A program made the position numbers and the translations under genes. A stretch of 14,889 bases of DNA from positions 1 through 14,889 of the forward strand of contig CAMLLJ010000038.1 in NCBI GenBank assembly GCA_946480845.1. The letters run 5' to 3'. The notes under the pieces were generated by a model. The model worked only from the letters and a program-made list of their open reading frames with translations. It did not search any database and was not told the DNA's origin. The first letter of the stretch is position 1. Every line of letters starts with the position of its first letter. This stretch comes from an uncultured Gemmatimonadota bacterium. Lineage in GTDB: Bacteria > Gemmatimonadota > Gemmatimonadetes > Gemmatimonadales > GWC2-71-9. This document shows positions 1 through 7,591 of the stretch, piece by piece.

Positions 1-1
1 C

Positions 2-862
2 GACGTCGCCGCCATCCGCGCGCGCCACTTCCACGTGGCGATCGACTGCGTGCGCGGCGCCGGCGGCGCGTCGATCCCGCTGTTGCTCGAGCGCCTCGGC
101 TGTCGCGTGACCGCGATCCACCTGGAAACCGACGGGCGCTTCCCGCACGCGCCCGAGCCGGTGCCCGAGAACCTGGGCGACCTCTCCCGCGCCGTGCGCG
201 AGAGCGGCGCCGAGATCGGCATGGCGGTCGATCCCGACGTGGACCGGCTCGCGCTGGTGGACGAAACGGGCCGGGCGATCGGCGAGGACTACACCCTCGC
301 CTTCGCCGTGCGGGCGGTCCTGGGCGCGCATCTCGGCGATCCGAGCCCGACGGTGGTGGTCAATCTCTCGACCAGCCTGGTCGTGGAAGACGCCGCGCGC
401 GATTTCGGCGCCCGCTTCGTCCGGGCGCCGGTGGGCGAGGCGAACGTGGCGCGCGCCATGCGCCGGCACGCCGCGCTGGTGGGAGGCGAAGGCAATGGCG
501 GTGTTATCCTTCCCAGTCTGCATATCGGGCGGGACGCGCCCCTGGGAGTGGCCTTGATCTTGCACTATCTGGCGCGCTCAGGGCAGGCGGTTTCGGCGCT
601 GGTGGGAGCCGCTCCCCGGTACGTGATCGTGAAGGCGAAGGCGCCGCGGGGGCCGGACCTGCGCGAGATGTACGACCGGCTGCGGGCCAGGTTCCCCGAC
701 GCCGAAGCCGACGAGCAGGACGGGCTCCGGCTGGCCTGGCGGGACCGCTGGCTGCACGTCCGACCCTCGGGCACCGAGCCGATCGTCCGGATGATCGCCG
801 AAGCGCCTACCGCGGACGATGCCGACGCCCTGGTGGCGGCGTCCCGTGAACTTCTGAGCTGA
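2..862 (+). CDS. glmM: Phosphoglucosamine mutase, C-terminal part (5' end outside window)
   Basis: Alpha-D-phosphohexomutase, most likely converting glucosamine-6-phosphate to glucosamine-1-phosphate in the cytoplasm for UDP-GlcNAc synthesis. The reading frame is open to the left edge (from base 2, beginning DVAAIRARHF), so the catalytic-serine domain is missing; about 286 residues remain of the usual 445-460. Visible motifs in order are the Mg-binding loop DPDVDR (230-247), the sugar-binding loop GGEGNGG (482-502) and the C-terminal phosphate-binding loop RPSGTEPIVR (761-790). The family classically has DGDADR and GGEQSGH in GlmM or GGEMSGH in phosphomannomutases, so both loops are variants here. 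The assignment to GlmM rather than phosphomanno- or phosphoglucomutase rests mainly on glmS following 14 nt downstream, the preceding pathway step. The family call is secure; the substrate is inferred. The GTG at 35 is an internal valine, not the start. Confidence 0.8.
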   Translation, partial: DVAAIRARHFHVAIDCVRGAGGASIPLLLERLGCRVTAIHLETDGRFPHAPEPVPENLGDLSRAVRESGAEIGMAVDPDVDRLALVDETGRAIGEDYTLAFAVRAVLGAHLGDPSPTVVVNLSTSLVVEDAARDFGARFVRAPVGEANVARAMRRHAALVGGEGNGGVILPSLHIGRDAPLGVALILHYLARSGQAVSALVGAAPRYVIVKAKAPRGPDLREMYDRLRARFPDAEADEQDGLRLAWRDRWLHVRPSGTEPIVRMIAEAPTADDADALVAASRELLS

Positions 863-865
863 GGG
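861..865 (+). promoter_or_regulatory. Ribosome binding site of glmS
   Basis: GAGGG lies 11 nt before the glmS ATG and overlaps the TGA of the upstream mutase gene. This fits co-transcription and near-coupled translation of the pair. The 14-nt gap leaves no room for a glmS ribozyme. Confidence 0.5.
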
Positions 866-867
866 AC

Positions 868-876
868 CATCGATCG

Positions 877-879
<3 letters not shown>
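868..879. repeat. 12-bp perfect palindrome over the glmS start codon
   Basis: CATCGATCGATG is its own reverse complement and ends with the glmS ATG. Repeated GATC/CGAT steps could arise by chance. It could weakly self-pair in mRNA or bind a dimeric protein, but no second copy was noticed in the window. Confidence 0.35.
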
Positions 880-2700
<1,821 letters not shown>

Positions 2701-2735
2701 GCGCCGCGGCGCGGGCCCGCTAGAGCGGGTCCCGC
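2701..2735. terminator. GC-rich palindromes between convergent genes; candidate bidirectional terminator
   Basis: The 19-nt gap between the glmS stop and the stop of the minus-strand dioxygenase gene is almost entirely palindromic. GCGCCGCGGCGC (2701-2712) is a perfect 12-bp palindrome. GCGGGCCCGC (2711-2720) is a perfect 10-bp palindrome. In addition 2711-2721 pairs with 2724-2735 apart from one bulged T, giving a strong GC hairpin. No U-run follows on either strand, so it is not a classical intrinsic terminator. The position between two convergent 3' ends supports a role in ending transcripts or protecting 3' ends. Confidence 0.45.
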
Positions 2736-3667
2736 AGCACCGGCAGCGCCGCCTCGATCAGGCCCCGGCGCGCCTCGAGCCAGGGCGGGAGCACCAGGTG
2801 GTTCCCCAATGACTCCATCGGCTCGTCCACGCCGAACCCCGGCCCGTCCGTGGCCACCTCGAAGAGCGCGCCTCCCGGCTCCTTGAAGTAGACCGACTTG
2901 AACCAGAAGCGGTCGATGACCGGGGTGGGGTGCTGTCCCGCCGCCTGCACCGTCTCCTGCACCCTCTGCTGCGCTGCGTCGTCCGGCACCCGCCAGGCCA
3001 CGTGGTGCACGCTGCCCACCCCCCAGGCCCCGCGCCGCTCATCCGGCACTTCGCAGATCTCCAGGAACTGTCCCGAGACCCCGGCGCCCAGCTCGTAGCG
3101 GTGCCACCGCTCCTCGGTCTTCACCCGCACGTTGAAGCCGAGCGCCTCGATGAGGAACCGGGCCGTCGACTCGATCGACCGCTCCCACAGCCGGACGCCG
3201 TGCAGGCCGCGCACCTGCATCTCGGCGGGCACCGACCCCCCTGACCACGGAACGAACTCGCGCCTGTCCGCGGTTTCGGTGAGCGCCAGGCGGAGCCCGT
3301 GCGGGCCGGTCACCGGCAGGACCCGCTCGCCGAAGCGCTCCACGGGCTCGCCGATCATCGCGCGCGACTCGACCAGCCGCTGCTGCCACCAGGGGATCGA
3401 GCCGGGCGGGATGGCCAGCGCGATCTCGACGGCGAGCCCCGTGCCTCGGCGCCCCGGGCCCATCTCGGGCCAGGGGAAGAAGGTGAGGTCGGTGCCCGGG
3501 CTCCCGAGGCCGTCGGCGTAGAAGAGGTGGTAGGTCGTCGGCGCGTCCTGGTTCACCGAGCGCTTGACCAGCCGCATCCCCATGACGCCGGCGTAGAAGT
3601 CGAGGTTCTCCTGCGCGTCGCCGGCGATGCAGGTGATGTGGTGGAGGCCGGTCACCCCTGCTTTCAT
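2720..3667 (-). CDS. VOC-family ring-cleaving dioxygenase-like protein (MhqO/MhqA type)
   Basis: A 315-residue two-module vicinal-oxygen-chelate protein, resembling the MhqO/MhqA extradiol dioxygenase-like group implicated in hydroquinone and quinone resistance. The first module opens with GLHHITCIAGDAQENLDFYA (7-26), followed by LGMRLVKRSVNQD-type sequence (here MGMRLVKRSVNQD), LFYADGLGSPGT and LTFFPW, which are typical of this subgroup. The second module begins near QVRGLHGVRLWERS (151-164). Likely metal ligands are His10, His222 (in SVHHVAW) and Glu270 (in GGALFEVATD), as expected for an Fe or Mn centre. The ATG overlaps the TGA of the upstream dinB-like gene (ATGA, 3664-3667), so translation is probably coupled. 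The family is clear; the natural substrate, and whether it cleaves rings at all, is inferred. Confidence 0.85.
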   Translation of the reverse strand: MKAGVTGLHHITCIAGDAQENLDFYAGVMGMRLVKRSVNQDAPTTYHLFYADGLGSPGTDLTFFPWPEMGPGRRGTGLAVEIALAIPPGSIPWWQQRLVESRAMIGEPVERFGERVLPVTGPHGLRLALTETADRREFVPWSGGSVPAEMQVRGLHGVRLWERSIESTARFLIEALGFNVRVKTEERWHRYELGAGVSGQFLEICEVPDERRGAWGVGSVHHVAWRVPDDAAQQRVQETVQAAGQHPTPVIDRFWFKSVYFKEPGGALFEVATDGPGFGVDEPMESLGNHLVLPPWLEARRGLIEAALPVLRDPL

Positions 3668-4176
3668 CGTTGGGCCTTCTGATCGGCGGTGGGGCCGTAC
3701 ACGGGCGGGAGCGGCACATCGCGCAGGCGCAGGTAGACGGTGAGCTGCGCCCGGTGGTGGATCATGTGGTTCATGATGAAGCTGCGGAGGACCGCGATCC
3801 GCGGCATGGTGAGCACGACGTTGCCGGCGGACTTGAGCGTCCAGGGCTCCTTCATGCCGGCGTCGGGCGCCGCCGCGAGGGCCTCGCGGGCGGCCGCCAC
3901 GTTGGCGTCGAAGGTGCGGACCAGGTCGGCCGCCCCGGTGAACGTCCGCACCGGGAACGGCGAGCCGCCGGGCGGATCGAGGTCGAGCTCGCTTTGGCGG
4001 ACTGTCGGAACGATCCAGGTCGGGATGTTGGCGAGGTGGAGGGCGAGATCGCCCATGCTGTACGACCTGGGGTGCGGCTTCCAGGAGGGATCGGCGTCGG
4101 GAACGCGCTCGAGCACCGTGCGCGTCGTGGCCATCTCATGGTCGAATTCCCCGAGCATCGTCTCGGCGATGGTCAT
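3664..4176 (-). CDS. DinB/YfiT-family putative metalloenzyme
   Basis: A 170-residue protein of the DinB four-helix-bundle superfamily, a diverse group that includes thiol-dependent S-transferases. Three putative metal-binding histidines are present: His47 in LALHLANIP, and His137 and His141 in NHMIHHRAQLTVYLR. That arrangement is the family signature. I chose the ATG at 4176 (MTIAETMLGEFDHEM) because a GGGAG Shine-Dalgarno-like sequence lies about 11 nt upstream and DinB proteins normally start just before the first helix. A longer reading to 4275 would add 33 unconserved residues that run into the divergent dtd gene. It is the first gene of a minus-strand pair and its TGA overlaps the start of the VOC dioxygenase-like gene. 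A shared role in handling electrophiles or quinones is plausible but inferred. Confidence 0.85.
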   Translation of the reverse strand: MTIAETMLGEFDHEMATTRTVLERVPDADPSWKPHPRSYSMGDLALHLANIPTWIVPTVRQSELDLDPPGGSPFPVRTFTGAADLVRTFDANVAAAREALAAAPDAGMKEPWTLKSAGNVVLTMPRIAVLRSFIMNHMIHHRAQLTVYLRLRDVPLPPVYGPTADQKAQR

Positions 4177-4241
4177 TGGCGCCCGCTCCCTGGACCGGTG
4201 GGGATCTCCCTGAACAGTATCAGCAATTACCTTCCCCGGCC
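4177..4241. promoter_or_regulatory. Divergent intergenic region, probable promoters for the dinB-like pair and dtd-maf
   Basis: These 65 bp separate two divergent start codons, so both promoters probably lie in or near this stretch. The centre is less GC-rich than the surrounding genes (AACAGTATCAGCAATTAC, 4213-4230). On the minus strand it reads TGATACTGT, resembling an extended -10, but no convincing -35 partner is visible. For dtd no good ribosome binding site precedes the ATG. The exact sites cannot be fixed by eye. Confidence 0.4.
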
Positions 4242-4688
4242 ATGCGCATCGTCCTCCAGCGGGTTTCCCGGGCATCCGTGTCCATCGCCGGCCGCACCGC
4301 CGGCGCCATCGAACGGGGCTTCTGCCTCCTCGTGGGCTTCCATGCCGATGACGTGCCTGAGCAGGTGGACTGGCTGGCGGCGAAGGTGGCCGGGCTGCGG
4401 CTCTTCGCCGACGCGGAGGGGAAGATGAACCTCGGGCTCGACGACGTGGGCGGTGCGGTGCTCGTCATCTCCCAGTTCACCCTGTACGGCGATACGGAGA
4501 AGGGACGGCGGCCCTCGTTCATCAGCGCGGCCAGGCCGGAGACCGCGGTCCCGCTCTACGAGCGGTTCCTGGCGTCGCTCCGCGACCAGGGGCTCCGGGT
4601 GGAGAGCGGCGAGTTCGGCGCCGACATGCTGGTCGAGATCCACAACGACGGGCCGGTGACCCTGATTCTCGAGCGGGGCCCCGCGTGA
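4242..4688 (+). CDS. dtd: D-aminoacyl-tRNA deacylase
   Basis: Hydrolyses D-amino acids (and mischarged glycine) from tRNA in the cytoplasm, a proofreading function. The 148-residue product matches the usual 145-150. The start MRIVLQRVSRASV is the canonical DTD N-terminus, so I reject an extension to 4176. Both family signatures are intact: SQFTLYGD (77-84, containing the S-Q-F-T active-site segment) and NDGPVT (135-140, the NxGPxT motif carrying the chirality-selecting Gly-Pro). No obvious Shine-Dalgarno precedes the ATG (TTCCCCGGCC just upstream), so initiation may be weak or leaderless. The TGA overlaps the GTG start of maf, indicating a coupled two-gene unit. Confidence 0.96.
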   Translation: MRIVLQRVSRASVSIAGRTAGAIERGFCLLVGFHADDVPEQVDWLAAKVAGLRLFADAEGKMNLGLDDVGGAVLVISQFTLYGDTEKGRRPSFISAARPETAVPLYERFLASLRDQGLRVESGEFGADMLVEIHNDGPVTLILERGPA

Positions 4689-5275
4689 ACGCCCCGCGCA
4701 TCCTGACGCTCGCCTCGACCTCGCCGCGCCGGCGGCAGCTCCTCGAGATGCTGGGGATTCCGGTCGAGGTCCGGCCGTCACACATCCCCGAGGTGCGCTC
4801 GCCGGACGAGCTGCCGGCGGCGTATACCCTCCGGCTGGCCCGGGCCAAGGCCCAGAGCGTGCCCGGCGCCTTCGTCCTGGGCGCCGACACCACCGTGGCG
4901 CTCGACGAGCACGTGCTCGAGAAGCCGGCCGATGCCGAGGACGCCGTCCGCATCCTGGACCTGCTGCAGGGCCGTACCCATGAGGTGGTGACGGCCGTGG
5001 CGCTGGTGGCCGGCGGCGTGGTCCGGGACCGGGTGGACACCACGCTGGTCACCTTCCGGCCGGCCTCCCGCTCCTTTCTCGAGGCGTACGTCGCCACCCG
5101 CGAGCCGATGGACAAGGCCGGCGCCTACGGGATCCAGGGCTACGGCGCGGCGCTGGTGGAGCGGGTGGAGGGGGACTTCTTCACGGTGATGGGGCTGCCG
5201 CTGCGGCTGGTGATCGATCTGCTGGGGGAGGCGGGGTGGCGGTATGACTTCGGGGGCCAGGGGTCAGGGGGCTAG
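4685..5275 (+). CDS. maf: Maf-family nucleoside triphosphate pyrophosphatase
   Basis: Predicted to hydrolyse non-canonical or pyrimidine nucleoside triphosphates (dTTP/UTP type) to monophosphates; a house-cleaning cytoplasmic enzyme. It has 196 residues. Conserved blocks are ASTSPRRRQLL (10-20), GADTTVALDEHVLEKP (66-81; Asp68 is the expected catalytic base), GRTHEVVTAVAL (96-107) and KAGAYGIQGYGAALVERVEG (144-163). The TTV after GAD favours the dTTP/UTP YhdE-like subgroup over the YceF group; this is inferred from the motif. It starts with GTG in a GTGA overlap with dtd. The last six residues (GQGSGG) are encoded by a run of G-tracts and look like read-through into a low-complexity element rather than conserved enzyme. 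It converges on the cyclase gene with only 14 nt between stops. Confidence 0.95.
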   Translation: MNAPRILTLASTSPRRRQLLEMLGIPVEVRPSHIPEVRSPDELPAAYTLRLARAKAQSVPGAFVLGADTTVALDEHVLEKPADAEDAVRILDLLQGRTHEVVTAVALVAGGVVRDRVDTTLVTFRPASRSFLEAYVATREPMDKAGAYGIQGYGAALVERVEGDFFTVMGLPLRLVIDLLGEAGWRYDFGGQGSGG

Positions 5276-5285
5276 GGGCCAGGGG
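5252..5285 (+). repeat. Five regular G-tracts (potential G-quadruplex) at the maf 3' end
   Basis: Five plus-strand G-runs of 4-5 bases (5252-5256, 5260-5263, 5267-5271, 5275-5278, 5282-5285) are separated by uniform 3-nt spacers CCA, TCA, CTA, CCA. The unit is a 7-8 nt near-repeat of the form NNAGGGG. The maf stop codon TAG (5273-5275) sits inside it and the cyclase stop is at 5290. Four G4 tracts with 3-nt loops satisfy the standard quadruplex pattern, on the coding strand of maf and hence in its mRNA. Confidence 0.7.
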
Positions 5286-5289
5286 CCGC

Positions 5290-6942
5290 TCACTTTTCCG
5301 CCGCGACCGCGAGCTTGCCGGCCGGCAGGGGATGCACCGCCTCCGGGCGCACCCGCCAGACATCCACCACGTTGGTCTTCCCGCGCATGGTCATCCCCGG
5401 GACCGGCTCGAACCAGTCCTTGCGGCGGACGACCTCCCGGAAGGTGGAGCCCACCAGGATCTCGCCGGCCTCGGCGTTCTTGCAGAGGCGGGCAGCGGTG
5501 TTGACGGCGTCTCCGATCACGGTGTACTCGAGGCGCCGGTGGCTGCCGATGTTGCCCGCGAAGGCCTCGCCGTAGTTGATGCCGATCCCCACCCCGATCT
5601 GCTGGCGCCCGGCCGTGGCCCAGCGCGCGTTGAGCGCCACCAGCGAGCGCTGCATGGCCATGGCCGCGGCCAGCGCGCGGTCGGTGTCGTCGGCGTGGGC
5701 GATGGGGGCGCCCCAGAGCGCCATGACGGCGTCGCCGATGAACTTGTCGAGCGTGCCGCCATGCTCGAAGACGATCTCCACCATCTCCGAGAAGTAGTCC
5801 GAGAGGAGCTGCGCGATCTCCTCGGGCGTCATCCGCTCCGAGAGCGAGGTGAACCCGCGGATGTCGCTGAACAGCACGGTGAGCGGCCGCCGGTCGCCGC
5901 CCAGCGCCACGGCACCCTGCTGCTGCGCGATCTCGGCCGCCACGTTCGGCGCGAAGTAGCGCTCGAAGTTGGACCGCACCGTGGCCTCGCGCTGGAGCTG
6001 GTCGGCGTAGCGGCTGTTGCGGATGCCGCTCGCGGTGAGCCCGCTGAACGCCACCAGGAACTGCAGGTCCTCGTCGCTGAACGAATTGGCGGACGTCAGG
6101 CTGTCCACGTAGAGCAGGCCGAGGACTTCGTCGCCCGCCGCCATCAGGGGCGAGCACATGGCGCTCTTCACCCCGTGGGTCACGATCGAGTGCCCCACGA
6201 AGCGGCTGTCGCTCGCCGCGTCGTGCGAGAGCACCGCCACCCGCTCGTCCACCACCTTCTGCGCGATGGACCGGGGCACGTGGTTGAACTCGGTGTCGCC
6301 CAGCCGGCTGCGGGAGATGCGCGGCACCAGCTCGCCGGTGCGCTCGTTCATCAGCATGATGGACACGCGGTCCACGTTGATGATCTCGAAGGTGACGTCG
6401 GCGACGGTGCCGAGCAGGCGGTCGAGGTCGAACTCGCTGGAGAGCTTCTGCGAGATCTCCAGCAGGAGCGACAGCTTCTTGGTGGTGCGCTCCGCCTCGT
6501 TCTCCGCCGCGAGCCGGAGCTGCCCCGCGGGGCCGGCCGACGCGTCCACCGCGATCTCCACCGGCACGACACCCCCGCGCACCTGGAGCTGGCGCACGAT
6601 GGTGCCGTGCGGTGTCAGCATCTGGTCGGCCCGGCGGCGCTCCGGCCCCGTCTCCGGCACCTCCTCGACCTGGAAGACCACCTTGCCGAACGAGATGGAG
6701 TCGCCCGCCTGCATGAGGCCGATCGCGATGCGCGCGCCATTGACCGAGGTGCCGTTCGAGCTGCCCAGGTCGCGCACGTGCACGCCGTCGGGCCCCGCCG
6801 TGAGCTCGGCGTGCCGCCGGCTGATGGTCGGGTCGTAGAGGGCGATGTCGCTCATCACCCCGCGGCCCACCACCACCGCGGAGCCGGTGGGGAGGTCGAA
6901 GCTCTGGGAGCCTTCGGTGGCGATGAGGCGGTAGGAGGCCAT
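5290..6942 (-). CDS. Class III adenylate cyclase with FHA and GAF domains
   Basis: A 550-residue predicted soluble signalling enzyme making cAMP from ATP. An FHA phosphothreonine-binding domain occupies about 5-92, with Gly26-Arg27, SRRHAEL (41-47) and DLGSSNGTSVNG (58-69). A short coiled segment leads to a GAF domain (about 160-310). A linker with the signature NFERYFAPNVAAEIA precedes the catalytic domain (about 350-530). Metal-binding Asp360 (LFSDIRGF) and Asp404 (KFIGDAVMALWG) are present. The adenine-selecting pair Lys400 and Asp478 (YTVIGDAVN) indicates ATP rather than GTP, and the transition-state residues Asn481 and Arg485 (NTAARL) are intact, so it should be active. No transmembrane segment is seen. 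It follows a lipoprotein gene by 43 nt on the same strand. No good Shine-Dalgarno precedes the ATG. Confidence 0.93.
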   Translation of the reverse strand: MASYRLIATEGSQSFDLPTGSAVVVGRGVMSDIALYDPTISRRHAELTAGPDGVHVRDLGSSNGTSVNGARIAIGLMQAGDSISFGKVVFQVEEVPETGPERRRADQMLTPHGTIVRQLQVRGGVVPVEIAVDASAGPAGQLRLAAENEAERTTKKLSLLLEISQKLSSEFDLDRLLGTVADVTFEIINVDRVSIMLMNERTGELVPRISRSRLGDTEFNHVPRSIAQKVVDERVAVLSHDAASDSRFVGHSIVTHGVKSAMCSPLMAAGDEVLGLLYVDSLTSANSFSDEDLQFLVAFSGLTASGIRNSRYADQLQREATVRSNFERYFAPNVAAEIAQQQGAVALGGDRRPLTVLFSDIRGFTSLSERMTPEEIAQLLSDYFSEMVEIVFEHGGTLDKFIGDAVMALWGAPIAHADDTDRALAAAMAMQRSLVALNARWATAGRQQIGVGIGINYGEAFAGNIGSHRRLEYTVIGDAVNTAARLCKNAEAGEILVGSTFREVVRRKDWFEPVPGMTMRGKTNVVDVWRVRPEAVHPLPAGKLAVAAEK

Positions 6943-6985
6943 CGCGGAGAAGTCTACGACGACGTGCGCGCGCCGGACAGCCGGG

Positions 6986-7591
6986 TCACCGCGGGGCGCC
7001 GACGAGGTAGGTGCCGGCCGACGGCAGGGCGGCCTGCAGGTTGTCGATTGCCGGGCGGGACGTGGGGAGGAAGGTGACGATGCCGCCGTCGAGCCGGCCG
7101 ATCCCCAGCGCGCGCTCGACGCCGATGTCGTTCCCGTACTTCGCCAGGGCCTCGGAGGGCGCGTGGAAGTGCACGGCGTACTTGAACGTGAGCAGGGCCG
7201 CGCGGAGCGGCGCGCTGGACTCGAGCGCGATGCCGTAGGTGCCGGGCCGTGGGCGCACCGTGACCGACACCGGCGCCCCGCGCGCCGCCTGGAACGCCGC
7301 AGTGTCGAAGGTGACTTCCGCGAAGACGACGTTCTCCGGGGGGCCGTGGCGCACCAGCACCACGCGCCGCTCGCCGGCCGTGATCGTGAGCGTGGTGTCG
7401 GCGGGCGGGGAGCCCGTGGTCTCGATCTGGTACACCGAGTCGAGCGGCATCGTGCCCAGCGTGGCGAGCGCCGGGTCGGCGCCCTCCTCGGGACCGGGCC
7501 GTCCGCCGCAGGCGGCGAGCAGCGCCGCGGTGCAGGCGAGCCACTGCCTCGCGCTTGATCCCCATCGGGTCCACCGGGATATTCCGCTCAA
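6986..7591 (-). CDS. Putative lipoprotein of unknown function
   Basis: A 201-residue product I do not recognise. The N-terminus is a lipoprotein signal: basic region with Arg15, hydrophobic stretch LACTAALLAAC, and lipobox LAAC ending at Cys28, followed by a Gly/Pro/Glu-rich tether. The rest is predicted mostly beta, with alternating short strands and a charged HFHAPSEALAKYGNDIG patch near 140-157. The start is a TTG at 7591; GAGGAG lies 4 nt upstream on that strand, a good ribosome binding site. No later ATG, GTG or TTG occurs before the signal sequence, so TTG is the best candidate. The start base is shared with the divergent gene on the plus strand. It precedes the cyclase gene by 43 nt and may be co-transcribed. 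Export to the envelope is inferred from the signal. Confidence 0.75.
   Translation of the reverse strand: MSGISRWTRWGSSARQWLACTAALLAACGGRPGPEEGADPALATLGTMPLDSVYQIETTGSPPADTTLTITAGERRVVLVRHGPPENVVFAEVTFDTAAFQAARGAPVSVTVRPRPGTYGIALESSAPLRAALLTFKYAVHFHAPSEALAKYGNDIGVERALGIGRLDGGIVTFLPTSRPAIDNLQAALPSAGTYLVGAPR

Noticed and set aside
862..876. glmS ribozyme/riboswitch upstream of glmS
   Set aside because: Only 14 nt separate the two genes, so a glmS ribozyme cannot fit and none of its structure is seen.
4176..4241. Upstream start extension of dtd
   Set aside because: Adds 22 residues before the canonical MRIVLQRV N-terminus and would consume the divergent promoter region.
5332..7077. Plus-strand open frame (581 codons) opposite the cyclase gene
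   Set aside because: His/Arg/Glu/Val-rich shadow; the minus strand encodes complete FHA, GAF and cyclase domains.
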